Source: Methylobacter luteus IMV-B-3098
GTDB taxonomy: Bacteria; Pseudomonadota; Gammaproteobacteria; Methylococcales; Methylomonadaceae
Reading direction: 5' to 3'
DNA length: 64,000 bases
Assembly (NCBI RefSeq): GCF_000427625.1
Contig: NZ_KE386569.1
Span: 435,376-499,375, forward strand
Notes under the pieces: generated by a model
The model's database searches: none
Seen by the model: only the letters and a program-made list of their open reading frames with translations
Told to the model about the DNA's origin: nothing
Shown: positions 43,343-52,187 of the stretch, piece after piece
Layout of the letters: every line of letters starts with the position of its first letter
Position numbering within the stretch: the stretch's first letter is position 1
Made by a program: the position numbers and the translations under genes

Positions 43343-43653
43343 ATAGGGTTCCCGGAGCTTTTTTTATTGCAATTTGAAGAGGTTGGGCATTGGCAGAAGC
43401 CTTATCTGCAATGGGCACTAATTATAGTGCAGGAAAGCAGGATAACGACAAACCCGAATGTCATTTTGTGCTTACTTGCAGTGATTAGACACGAGGCTGT
43501 GGCAAAAGCAAGGGCGTTGTTTTCTGACAGTGGGCTTCGATATTTTATGTACGTCATCGTACCGACAGGAAGGCTCAATCCAACTAAGCTTGCGTTCATT
43601 CCAGAGGCTAGCCGCCTTGCAACCCGTTTACATATTTACACAGGAGCGCTGCT
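43343..43653. promoter_or_regulatory. Divergent intergenic region, permease/alcohol dehydrogenase
   Basis: This 311-bp gap must carry promoters for both neighbours. I see no repeat, operator or small gene in it beyond an AGGAG ribosome site at about 43642-43646 before the dehydrogenase start. Confidence 0.3.
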
Positions 43654-44826
43654 ATGAGAGCACTTTGTTGGCATGGCAAATCCGATGTACGCGTTGATAC
43701 CGTTCCCGATCCTAGCATTGTTGAGCCTACGGATGCCATCGTGAAAATAACGTCTACCGCAATTTGTGGTTCTGATCTTCATCTTTACGACGGCTATATG
43801 CCTACCATGGAGTCAGGCGACATACTGGGGCATGAGCCCATGGGAGAGGTCGTTGAGGTCGGTGGTGCGGTTAGTACTTTAAAAATAGGCGACCGTGTCG
43901 TTATACCTTTTACGATTTCATGCGGGCACTGCTTCTTCTGCGAAAAGACGCTTTATTCGTGCTGCGACACCACTAATCCCAATGCTGATATGGCGCGCAA
44001 GGTGATGGGGCATTCACCGGCCGGCATTTTCGGTTATTCCCACTTGCTGGGCGGTTTTGCGGGCGGTCAGGCGGAATATCTGCGCGTGCCTTATGCTGAT
44101 GTCGGACCGATCAAGATTTCTTCCGGATTGCCCGATGAAAGGGTGCTCTTTTTGTCCGATATTTTTCCTACCGGTTACATGGCTGCTGAAAATGCCCAGA
44201 TTGAGGCTGGAGATACGGTGGCAGTCTGGGGCTGTGGTCCGGTGGCGCAGTTTGTAATTCAGAGTTGCTGGATGTTCGGCGCCGGCCGCGTCATTGCTAT
44301 CGATCGTGTGCCGGAACGCCTGAGCATGGCGCAAGAGTACGGCAAGGCGGAAATCATCGATTTTGAGGAAGAGGATGTCTACGACCGGTTGATGACGATG
44401 ACGAACGGCCGCGGCCCTGATCGATGCATTGATGCGGTCGGTTGCGAGGCACATGGTACCGGCAGCTTCGACGCCGTAATCGACAAGGCGAAAGCGGCGC
44501 TTTATTTAGGGACTGATCGCCCGCATGCCTTGCGTGAAGCGATTATGTGCTGCCGCAAGGGAGGAACTGTCTCAATTCCTGGTGTTTATGTCGGTCTTCT
44601 CGATCATATGCCAATGGGGGCTGCGATGAACAAAGGTTTGACCTTGAAAATGGGGCAAACCCATGTGCAACGTTATCTTGAGCCGCTACTGGAGATGATT
44701 GAGAATGGCCAGATTGATCCCTCTTTTGTGATCACGCACCGCCTGGGACTGGAGGATGGTCCTCAGGCTTACAAGACTTTTCGCGACAAGGAGGATGGTT
44801 GCATTAAAGTGGTATTAAAACCATGA
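43654..44826 (+). CDS. Zinc-dependent alcohol dehydrogenase (formaldehyde dehydrogenase-like)
   Basis: This 390-residue enzyme belongs to the medium-chain dehydrogenases, in the branch of glutathione-independent formaldehyde dehydrogenases. Catalytic zinc ligands are Cys38 ([12 protein letters not shown]) and His60-Glu61 (GHEPMGEV). The structural zinc loop is [15 protein letters not shown] (Cys90, 93, 96, 104). The NAD site is [13 protein letters not shown]. In a methanotroph a role with formaldehyde is attractive, but the substrate is not settled by sequence. A small DUF421 membrane-protein gene follows 12 bp downstream, probably on the same transcript. Confidence 0.88.
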   Translation: MRALCWHGKSDVRVDTVPDPSIVEPTDAIVKITSTAICGSDLHLYDGYMPTMESGDILGHEPMGEVVEVGGAVSTLKIGDRVVIPFTISCGHCFFCEKTLYSCCDTTNPNADMARKVMGHSPAGIFGYSHLLGGFAGGQAEYLRVPYADVGPIKISSGLPDERVLFLSDIFPTGYMAAENAQIEAGDTVAVWGCGPVAQFVIQSCWMFGAGRVIAIDRVPERLSMAQEYGKAEIIDFEEEDVYDRLMTMTNGRGPDRCIDAVGCEAHGTGSFDAVIDKAKAALYLGTDRPHALREAIMCCRKGGTVSIPGVYVGLLDHMPMGAAMNKGLTLKMGQTHVQRYLEPLLEMIENGQIDPSFVITHRLGLEDGPQAYKTFRDKEDGCIKVVLKP

Positions 44827-44838
44827 ACGGATAAGGCG

Positions 44839-45336
44839 GTGGACATTTTGTTTCAGATTGATTGGAAGTCGGTTTTTGTTCCATCAGTGGGTATTTTGGA
44901 GATCATTTTACGAGGTACCCTTATTTATCTGGCGTTGTTCATTTTATTGCGAGTGCTAAGGCGTGAAGCCGGATCTTTGGGAATCACCGATGTTCTGGTG
45001 ATTGTGCTTATTGCTGATGCGGCCCAGAATGGTATGGCCGGCGAGTATAAGTCCGTTACCGAAGGTCTCGTATTAGTTGTGACGATTTGTTTTTGGGATT
45101 ATCTGCTTGATTGGCTAGGTCATGAGATTCCAGCTTTTCAACGACTTATTCATCCTGCTCCCTTGTTGTTGATAAAGGATGGCCGAATGTTGCGCAGAAA
45201 CATGCGTCAGGAAATGATCACGCAGGAAGAACTGATAAGCTTGATACGTCAACAGGGCGTGGAGAGTGCGGACGAAGTCAAGGAGTGTTATCTGGAGAGC
45301 GACGGAGGTCTAAGTGTAATAAAAAAAAGATTCTGA
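44839..45336 (+). CDS. DUF421/YetF-family membrane protein
   Basis: The 165-residue protein starts at a GTG and has three N-terminal membrane helices followed by a small cytoplasmic domain. The order and the motifs (LFILLRVLRREAGSLGITD; PLLLIKDGRMLRRNM; EELISLIRQQGVE) match the YetF/YcaP (DUF421) family, whose function is unknown. A GTG start is accepted because the family begins with this hydrophobic segment. It follows the alcohol dehydrogenase closely and is followed by an imperfect hairpin. Confidence 0.82.
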   Translation: MDILFQIDWKSVFVPSVGILEIILRGTLIYLALFILLRVLRREAGSLGITDVLVIVLIADAAQNGMAGEYKSVTEGLVLVVTICFWDYLLDWLGHEIPAFQRLIHPAPLLLIKDGRMLRRNMRQEMITQEELISLIRQQGVESADEVKECYLESDGGLSVIKKRF

Positions 45337-45432
45337 CGACAGTAGTTTTCAAGGCCCAAAGAAGAAAGAGTGGCTATGATTTTCATGTATGGCGCTATTA
45401 TGGCCGCCTGCTTAAAGGTTCATGTATGAAGT

Positions 45433-45474
45433 GACTGCAGGGCGATGATAAAATCATTTTCAGCCCGTGCAGTC
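45433..45474. terminator. Imperfect hairpin between DUF421 and RRM genes
   Basis: Arms GACTGCAGGGC and GCCCGTGCAGTC (one mismatch) enclose an AT-rich loop that can itself pair (gatgat/atcatt). There is no long T-run; it could separate the two convergent units. Confidence 0.4.
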
Positions 45475-45541
45475 TTTCATGAATAGATAGGCAATCTAAA
45501 AAGCGGCAAGCCAGATGAAAAATAAATTGCCTTGATGTGTA

Positions 45542-45808
45542 TTAATGGCGTCTGCTATTTCTGCCGCCGGCGGACTCTTCAAATTTAACTTTTAAAGGTT
45601 TTCCGCAGTACAGGTTGCCGTCTAGCCCGGCGATAGCCGCTCTGGCTTCATGGCCTTCCATTCCGATAAAGCCGAAACCTCGGCATTTACCGCTAAATAT
45701 ATCCGAAACCAGTTGAATGGATCGGACTTTTCCATATTGGGAAAATAAAGCTTGTACAGATTCTTCGGTGGCGTCGCTAGGTAAGTTTCCTACAAAAATT
45801 CGTTTCAA
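45542..45808 (-). CDS. Small RRM-type RNA-binding protein
   Basis: This protein of about 88 residues is a single RNA recognition motif. RNP2 is RIFVGNL at the N-terminus and RNP1 is CRGFGFIGM, with the usual spacing. Starting at the TTG at 45808 gives MKRIFVGNL, as in known bacterial RRM proteins, with AGGA about 10 nt upstream; another TTG at 45868 would add 20 atypical residues. The C-terminal tail is short and Arg/Gly-rich (GGRNSRRH). The cold-shock gene lies 110 bp upstream on the same strand, so both may respond to low temperature. The start codon choice is an inference. Confidence 0.82.
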   Translation of the reverse strand: MKRIFVGNLPSDATEESVQALFSQYGKVRSIQLVSDIFSGKCRGFGFIGMEGHEARAAIAGLDGNLYCGKPLKVKFEESAGGRNSRRH

Positions 45809-45917
45809 AAGACATGTCCTAAGTTCGGGGGTGAGTTGATTGGCCGGGTTGGCCGATATTTGCCACAACCCCGCGGTTTATGTCGATCGAGGTTGTGAGT
45901 CAGGAAGTATCGTAAGC

Positions 45918-46121
45918 TTAAGCTATGGATACTTGGGATGCTTGCGGGCCTTTAGGGCCTTTTTCTACTTCATACTTGACTGATTGGCCTTCATTCAGCG
46001 TGCGATAGCCATCGCCAGAGATTGCAGAAAAATGCACAAACACATCTGCGCTGCCATCGCTAGGTGAAATAAAACCAAATCCTTTTGATTCGTTAAACCA
46101 TTTAACAGTACCTAATGCCAT
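45918..46121 (-). CDS. Cold-shock protein (CspA family)
   Basis: This 67-residue protein is a complete cold-shock domain that binds single-stranded RNA/DNA. Both nucleic-acid motifs are present (GFGFISP and VFVHFSAI), after the [10 protein letters not shown] start. Bacterial csp mRNAs often have long thermosensitive leaders; about 200 bp of non-coding sequence lies upstream here, but I could not identify a conserved cold-box. Confidence 0.95.
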   Translation of the reverse strand: MALGTVKWFNESKGFGFISPSDGSADVFVHFSAISGDGYRTLNEGQSVKYEVEKGPKGPQASQVSIA

Positions 46122-46339
46122 GTAAATTACCTCAATAATTAAAAGATGTTCGATTGCAGATCATATCGGGCAATTTAAAGGAAAAAGCGAATGGGATTTC
46201 TGTAAAATGCTGAATAATATGCAAAATTAGAGTAGTAGTCGTATATGACATACTAGCTTCTGCATTATAGAGACTAATTCTGGGTATAGCCACCAATATT
46301 ATTTTAGAAGCTACCCCCTATCAATCCGTTTAGCCGTAC

Positions 46340-47995
46340 TTAGGTTGCGGGTTGGCTATTATCAACCAGAATTTTTATTTTTTGTCCGGGACGCAGTGAT
46401 TTGCCCGTCATTTCTGAGTTCCATTTACGGAGGTCTGTAAGCGACACATTGAATTTTCGGGAAATTTTCATCAATGAGTCGCCCGATTTAACAGTGTAAT
46501 GAATCAGGCGGAATGGATTCGATTCTGCAGAAGATGAGGTAACAAGCTGTTGTTCGCCGCCTTTAATGGTGAGTTTTTGGCCAGGTGTCAATGCGCTTGA
46601 TAAAGTGAGTTTGTTCCAGCTTGCGATATCTTTGCCGCTAACCGAAAAGTTTTGGCCAATCTTCCAGAATGTGTCGCCTTTTTTTACGGTATAAGTCCGG
46701 CTGTTTTGGAGGTGATTTTTAGACGCTTTGGCGATAACCGGGAAATTGGCTGATTTTCCCGATGAAGGAATTTTTAAAATCATGCCGGAGCGAATGGTAT
46801 TGCCGGCCAAATGGTTGGCCTGTCGGATAGCTTTGGTTGTTGTATGGTTTTTGACGGCAATCGACGTAAGCGTTTCTCCTGAATGAACCTTGTGCCGATA
46901 CTGAGCTACTTGCTGGATCTGCTTGTCATGGGGACGATGTTGAGGTACTCGTTCTTCATAATATCGATGTTGGGCAACCCGATCTTCATCGGGTAATAGT
47001 GCCAGATTCCTTTTGAATGACTGAGCCTGGTCAACAGGAACCAATAATCGATGGGGGCCTTCAGGCGCAGTGGTCCAGCGGTTAAAGCCGGGATTGAGTT
47101 TTAAAAAATCTTTAAGCGGGGTATTAGCCAGCTGAGCGGCCTTGTCCAAATCCAGTTGGGATTTAATGTCGACGACCTCAAAGTAAGGCTTATTCGGGAT
47201 ATATTGCAAAGGGATATGGTATTTATCGGCATGGGCAAATAATTTCGCAATAGCCAGCAGCCGAGGGACATAGTCCATCGTCTCCTCCGGCAGTCTCAAA
47301 GACCAGTAATCCGTCGGAAGGGATAAATCCTCATTCCTTTCAATGGCTTTTCTTACATTGCCTTTTCCATAATTATAGGAAGCCAATGCGAGTAGCCAGT
47401 CTCCATCGAACGTCTCATTCAGTTGTTTGAGAAAAGTAGTGGCGGCTTTAGTCGATGCATAGACATCGCGACGGCCATCGTACCAGGAATCTTGCTTAAG
47501 ACCGAAGAGACGGCCCGTAGCCGGTATAAATTGCCAAAGGCCTGAAGCAGCGCTTTTTGAGTAGGCCTCGGGTAGAAAAGCACTTTCAACTATAGGCAGT
47601 AATGCCAATTCTCCTGGAAGATTTTTGGCTTCGATTTCATTGAGGATAAGGTGCATGTAGGGTTCTGCACGTTGTTGAACTCTGGCAATGTAATCGGGAT
47701 GTTGTAGATACCAGTTTAACTCACGGTCTATACGTTCATTTTCGATTTCGGGCAATGAGTATAAAGACAGTAGCCGATCCCAAACGCTACTGTGAGAGTT
47801 TAATGATCCTTTAAACTTTTTTTTGGATAATGCACTATGGCGGTGGTATATGTAGCTGTTATCTTCCTGACCTACAAATGGCGGTTTTTGACTCACGCTC
47901 AGGCGATCTTTAGTGTTCTCTGAGCAACCTGATGCTATTAAAAGGATCAAAAAAAATAAAAAATTAACTGACCTGTTAAAATTGATGTGCATCAT
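46340..47995 (-). CDS. mltD: Membrane-bound lytic murein transglycosylase D (MltD)
   Basis: MltD cleaves the glycan strands of peptidoglycan. The 551-residue protein starts with a lipoprotein signal (lipobox IASGC, Cys24). The SLT catalytic domain follows, with the catalytic Glu in PIVESAFLPEAYSKSAASGLW-type context and LASYNYGKGNV. Three LysM repeats make up the C-terminal 180 residues (HSGETLTSIAVKNH; KKGDTFWKIGQNF; KSGDSLMKISRKF). MltD next to yafS-rnhA is a familiar gammaproteobacterial arrangement. Confidence 0.93.
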   Translation of the reverse strand: MMHINFNRSVNFLFFLILLIASGCSENTKDRLSVSQKPPFVGQEDNSYIYHRHSALSKKKFKGSLNSHSSVWDRLLSLYSLPEIENERIDRELNWYLQHPDYIARVQQRAEPYMHLILNEIEAKNLPGELALLPIVESAFLPEAYSKSAASGLWQFIPATGRLFGLKQDSWYDGRRDVYASTKAATTFLKQLNETFDGDWLLALASYNYGKGNVRKAIERNEDLSLPTDYWSLRLPEETMDYVPRLLAIAKLFAHADKYHIPLQYIPNKPYFEVVDIKSQLDLDKAAQLANTPLKDFLKLNPGFNRWTTAPEGPHRLLVPVDQAQSFKRNLALLPDEDRVAQHRYYEERVPQHRPHDKQIQQVAQYRHKVHSGETLTSIAVKNHTTTKAIRQANHLAGNTIRSGMILKIPSSGKSANFPVIAKASKNHLQNSRTYTVKKGDTFWKIGQNFSVSGKDIASWNKLTLSSALTPGQKLTIKGGEQQLVTSSSAESNPFRLIHYTVKSGDSLMKISRKFNVSLTDLRKWNSEMTGKSLRPGQKIKILVDNSQPAT

Positions 47996-48098
47996 CTAAC
48001 CCTGAGGTGAAGTCTAATTGTGTTTAAATATACTAAATTATTGTACAGCTTGTCTTCCCTGAAAACCATTTAAAGCCATAAATTGTTGAGCTAGATCA

Positions 48099-48815
48099 AT
48101 GAAACGTGATTTTTTGTTTGCTTGCTACGAGACTCCCAGGGGCAAGCTGTTGAGGCAGCTTGAAGAATGCTATTTGCAGCGGGCTATTACCGTCAGCTGT
48201 AAGCAGACTATTTTGCAGATCGGCGGGTTAGGCTGGGAGAATCAATTTATTGATTGCTCTTTATACAAAAATTATACAGTGCTCGACGCCAAAAATTTGG
48301 GCAGTGACGAAGCGAGACGGATTCAGGCCAAATCGTATAATCTGCCGCTGCAAAACAATAGTATCGACATGATCATACTGCCGCATTTATTAGAGTTCGA
48401 TGCCAATCGGTTTCAGACTATGAGAGAGGTGGAGCGCGTGCTTAAGCCGGAAGGTCTATTGGTTGTGCTAAATTTTAATCCCTGGAGTTTATGGGTCAGG
48501 TATCAGTATTTGTGGGACAAGAAAATGGCTGATACTTGGCGTGGGCATTTTATTTCCAGGGCGAGAATATTAGACTGGCTGAAATTGTTGAATTTTGAAG
48601 TGACGCTCTCATCGGATTTTAATCTGAATTCGGTGAAATCGACGAATGGTAGATTGAATGCCAATCGGCATGCGTTTTCAGCGACGGCCTATGCGGTTAA
48701 GGCAATAAAACGTCGTTATCATTTAATTCCATTAACTCCTGCGGAAAGGACAAACCCCCAACTGGTCTTTGCCAATTCGATAAGTTCACCAACAGAATCC
48801 AATCAACATGACTGA
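48099..48815 (+). CDS. SAM-dependent methyltransferase (YafS-like)
   Basis: This is a class I methyltransferase fold of 238 residues. The SAM-binding region is less canonical ([15 protein letters not shown]), followed by [14 protein letters not shown] and [24 protein letters not shown]. Length, wording and position upstream of rnhA and divergent to mltD all match E. coli YafS, whose substrate is unknown. Its last 8 bp overlap the rnhA start. Confidence 0.85.
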   Translation: MKRDFLFACYETPRGKLLRQLEECYLQRAITVSCKQTILQIGGLGWENQFIDCSLYKNYTVLDAKNLGSDEARRIQAKSYNLPLQNNSIDMIILPHLLEFDANRFQTMREVERVLKPEGLLVVLNFNPWSLWVRYQYLWDKKMADTWRGHFISRARILDWLKLLNFEVTLSSDFNLNSVKSTNGRLNANRHAFSATAYAVKAIKRRYHLIPLTPAERTNPQLVFANSISSPTESNQHD

Positions 48816-49254
48816 CCGTGTTACTATATATACCGACGGCGCCTGTCGCGGTAATCCAGGGCCAGGCGGGTGGGGTGTCATACTCAAATACAAAGGTAAG
48901 ATCAAGGAAATGTATGGGGGAGAGTTGGAAACGACCAATAACCGCATGGAACTGACGGCCGCCATACAGGCTTTGGAAGCGCTGACAAGGCCGTGCACTG
49001 TCGAGCTTCATATCGATTCAAAATATGTACTGCAGGGAATCACCGAATGGATGGTCAATTGGAAAAAACGGGGTTGGAAAACCGCGGCTAAAACACCGGT
49101 TAAAAATGAAGATCTGTGGCGCAGGTTGGACGCAGCTATTGAGAGCCATGATATAGAATGGCGGTGGATAAAGGGACATTCGGGAGATAAAGGCAATGAG
49201 CGGGCAGATGCGTTGGCGAATCTTGGTATTGATTCTTTAACGGCAACAGGTTAA
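48808..49254 (+). CDS. rnhA: Ribonuclease HI
   Basis: RNase HI degrades the RNA strand of RNA-DNA hybrids. The 148-residue protein keeps the four catalytic acids: Asp10 in [14 protein letters not shown], Glu48 in [10 protein letters not shown], Asp70 in LHIDSKYV and Asp134 in [17 protein letters not shown] precedes the last. It overlaps the methyltransferase gene by 8 bp. The dnaQ gene that often lies next to it in enterics is absent. Confidence 0.96.
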   Translation: MTDRVTIYTDGACRGNPGPGGWGVILKYKGKIKEMYGGELETTNNRMELTAAIQALEALTRPCTVELHIDSKYVLQGITEWMVNWKKRGWKTAAKTPVKNEDLWRRLDAAIESHDIEWRWIKGHSGDKGNERADALANLGIDSLTATG

Positions 49255-49289
49255 TCGTACAATCTGCCCGCCAATAAACTTTTTCTCAA

Positions 49290-49670
49290 TTATTTTTTGC
49301 TGTCCAGTAAGGATTTGAGATTTGCAAAGGGATTATGAGTAGGAATCGATTCTGACGCTTTATGGGATTGACTGCTGCCGAAGCGGGTTTCTTCATATCG
49401 CGAATGCTCATTATCGTGGCAGTAAAGGCATAACAATTCCCAGTTGCTACCATCGGGAGGGTTGTTGTCGTGGTTGTGGTCCCTGTGATGAACGGTCAAT
49501 TCATTCAGGTTCTTATGCGTAAATTCACGCGCGCAACGGCCGCATATCCAGGGGTACAGTTTAAGGGCTTGCCCGCGATAGGATTGTTCCCGCAATTCCT
49601 GACTGCGTCGAGCTTCAATAACAATCTGATTTAATTTGTCTTTATCAAGATTTGTCTTTTTAGTAGGCAT
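49290..49670 (-). CDS. HNH nuclease family protein (YajD-like)
   Basis: From the ATG at 49670 the protein has 126 residues; a longer reading to 49709 lacks a ribosome site. The HNH/treble-clef motif has CGRCAREF, LTVHHRDHNHDNNPPDGSN and LCLYCHDNEHSRYEE, which is the pattern of YajD and related small HNH proteins. Its targets are unknown. It stands alone, convergent with rnhA. Confidence 0.87.
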   Translation of the reverse strand: MPTKKTNLDKDKLNQIVIEARRSQELREQSYRGQALKLYPWICGRCAREFTHKNLNELTVHHRDHNHDNNPPDGSNWELLCLYCHDNEHSRYEETRFGSSQSHKASESIPTHNPFANLKSLLDSKK

Positions 49671-49918
49671 GTGGTTTCTCGCCGGGTTGGCTATGATCTT
49701 TTTAAACAATTAGAGAAAGATATCGTTAAATAAGTGCCTTGTATATACCTTAAAATATGATTTTTCGTAACGTTTTTATTCTATTTATTTTTTCATGTGC
49801 TTTTGTTTGTCCGAGATGCTTGGTAAAAATAAAGCATGACAAAGTCCCTGGGAACGTCCTATTATTTTCCTCTTTTTTGGCTTGAGTCGCAGATCAGCTA
49901 GCGATACAAGGTTAATGC

Positions 49919-51763
49919 ATGTCAATTCGTTATATTTCCTCACTTATTTTCTTTGCTGGTTTCATCTTGTCAGGGTGCACAACATCTCGTCAAATTGCCA
50001 TCGATCCTCCATCAATTGAGCCGCATTCTTTTCAGCCTCTGCAGGGATTTTCGGTCATTGATGGTGATGATTATTATGTACGGCTGATTTCAGAGTTTGA
50101 TTCCAAAGCGGACAATGTACTAAAAAGCGGATGTGCCGATATCGCGCCATCCTATAGCAAAGGCGATTTATCAGCGGCTCTGATTTATGGCATTCGTAAT
50201 AATGCTCTCAAGTTCAACAGTGAAGCTACCGGCTTTTTATATCAGGCTACGACAGGGAAATGCAATTTCAAGTTCGATGCTAAAAAACAATATCTCACTC
50301 CCTGGATACGCTTGGATTCAGGCAAAGAGACCATGGTCGATTATGACTTCTATACCAATGCCAATAGTGATCTGGATTTATCGAAACTGGTTGGCGATGT
50401 GAATGCCGCAAGTAGCTTGCTGGCGATGACTGGAGTTGGTATGGGTGTCGCCGTTATGGGACAGTTTGCCAGCGAATGGGTGAAAAGCAGCCAGCAAGCG
50501 GCACCTGCTGCTGTCCAGACATCAGGCAAGCATAGTTCAGAATCGCACTCGCTGCCGGCTGCGACTTCATTTTCAGGCAAGACGGGCACGCTCAATCATT
50601 CCGTATTCAAGGTTTATGAAGTGACGGAAGGCGGTGTTAATCCGTTTGGCTCGAACATCAAGCCACTGGGTGAGCTAAAGATTTATCCTGAAATTCTTCC
50701 GACATTATTGTTGAAAACGACTGCTGACGGAATACCCGATGCGCGAGACTTATCGCTGGAAGAAATGTGGTATTCGCCCATGAAATCAACCACGGGCCAA
50801 ATTACTCTGCAGCAGTTGATTGAGCAATCACAGCATCCAGCAAAGCCGAATTTAAATCCTAACTGGGATAATTATGCTGAAGTCGAGAGTAATTGCCGGA
50901 AATTAAAACTGGTTTTGAAGGATCTTGGCTTTAATAAGTTTGACCGTAATGCCGTACTTTATTATTTTTTACTCAAAAACGGCGATTGGAAAAACTACAA
51001 CATATCCGGGCAGATGGCTATGGCCGACGAGATTCGTCCTAAAATTCTGGAGGCTTATCGCGGCAAGGGCTTCGGTAATTGTCTCGCAGCTGATGATTAT
51101 ACTGTCATGAAATCGATGGGATTGTCCGTTAATGCGCCGTCGGACTGGAATCTGATCGGCGAGTCCAGGCAGAAAAAAGAACAGTTTTTTACGCCGATGC
51201 AGTCAGTGGAAAGACAGCTGATTTCAGTGCTTAAAAGTCCTAATCCGGCTGAAATGGCGCGTCAGATGTTTCCTTTATTATCCACTGCGAAAGGTGGTGA
51301 TGGCACTGTATTGCTACAGAATCATTTGGGTGATTTTGGCTTGGAAGCGTTGTTAAATTCACCTGTTCCCCCAGTATCTTCATCTTCAGGTGCGGCAGAG
51401 ACTCAAACAGCGCCATCAGCAGCATCCGCCCCTGTGGTTGTTCCTGGAGAAGGGATAATTGTTAGTGCTCGTCAATTGGCGCAAGTCTTTTCCGGCCTGT
51501 CTATAAGTGAGCTGAGTTGTGCTCGTCCCGCGCCTGAACAACAAGGAAAGTCAGCGGAGAATATAGGGATTTTCTTGTTTACAACCAAGGATGGCAGTTC
51601 TCGAATCAAAGGCGGCGCCATAGAGTTTGCATTTTTCGGTGGAAAAATCAGTCGCATCGCGTTTCAGTTGCCGACCTTCAGGGATTTCGAGCAGGATTTG
51701 CTGAATCGTCCTGAAATTGGTGGTTGCCGAATTGATCCGGCTTTTCTGATGAAGTTGCACTAA
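49919..51763 (+). CDS. Large lipoprotein of unknown function
   Basis: The 614-residue protein begins with a lipoprotein signal (SLIFFAGFILSGC, Cys20). It has a hydrophobic, glycine-rich stretch (ASSLLAMTGVGMGVAVMGQFA, about 165-185) that resembles a membrane-interacting segment, a Ser/Ala-rich linker before it, and a Ser/Ala/Pro-rich linker near residue 490 that separates a C-terminal ~110-residue part. I do not recognise any domain. Neighbours (an HNH protein and the cytochrome oxidase cluster) give no clue. It is a single-gene unit. Confidence 0.75.
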   Translation: MSIRYISSLIFFAGFILSGCTTSRQIAIDPPSIEPHSFQPLQGFSVIDGDDYYVRLISEFDSKADNVLKSGCADIAPSYSKGDLSAALIYGIRNNALKFNSEATGFLYQATTGKCNFKFDAKKQYLTPWIRLDSGKETMVDYDFYTNANSDLDLSKLVGDVNAASSLLAMTGVGMGVAVMGQFASEWVKSSQQAAPAAVQTSGKHSSESHSLPAATSFSGKTGTLNHSVFKVYEVTEGGVNPFGSNIKPLGELKIYPEILPTLLLKTTADGIPDARDLSLEEMWYSPMKSTTGQITLQQLIEQSQHPAKPNLNPNWDNYAEVESNCRKLKLVLKDLGFNKFDRNAVLYYFLLKNGDWKNYNISGQMAMADEIRPKILEAYRGKGFGNCLAADDYTVMKSMGLSVNAPSDWNLIGESRQKKEQFFTPMQSVERQLISVLKSPNPAEMARQMFPLLSTAKGGDGTVLLQNHLGDFGLEALLNSPVPPVSSSSGAAETQTAPSAASAPVVVPGEGIIVSARQLAQVFSGLSISELSCARPAPEQQGKSAENIGIFLFTTKDGSSRIKGGAIEFAFFGGKISRIAFQLPTFRDFEQDLLNRPEIGGCRIDPAFLMKLH

Positions 51764-52187
51764 AAAATTTATCACGTCATTGGTTGGCGCTTTCAAGTGA
51801 GATTTGAAAGCGCATGACTGTTTCATTTGTCGGTTTCATTCATAAAATTGTTCTGTATCAAGTTGAATTGTTTTTACATCAAATAGAATTGTCTTACATC
51901 AATTAGCATTGATGTGTCATAAGAAATCAACACAAATCAAAAACTGTCCTTTTTCTAGGTAGAGATCAATACACAAGATAGATAGCAATAAAGTGGGCGT
52001 TTATTGGTTTAAATTCCATAGACTTCTAGCTTAGAAAAGCTTCATGAGTTAAAATTGCTCAGTTTATTTGTGAGAATTCTTAGAGAGGAGACATAAGGCG
52101 AATTTTGGTGCGTCTTGGAAATTACGAAACGATATAAACGATAAAACGCATACAAGAGTTTATAACTACTAACGAGGAGAGCGCTCC
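51764..52187. promoter_or_regulatory. Upstream region of the cytochrome oxidase cluster with a palindrome
   Basis: This 424-bp AT-rich stretch precedes coxB. A 20-bp palindrome acatcaa-ttagca-ttgatgt lies at 51896-51915, and a half copy (acatcaaatagaattg) lies 20 bp before it. These could bind a dimeric regulator. The ribosome site CGAGGAGAG lies 7 nt before the GTG start. No small gene is supported. Confidence 0.45.
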
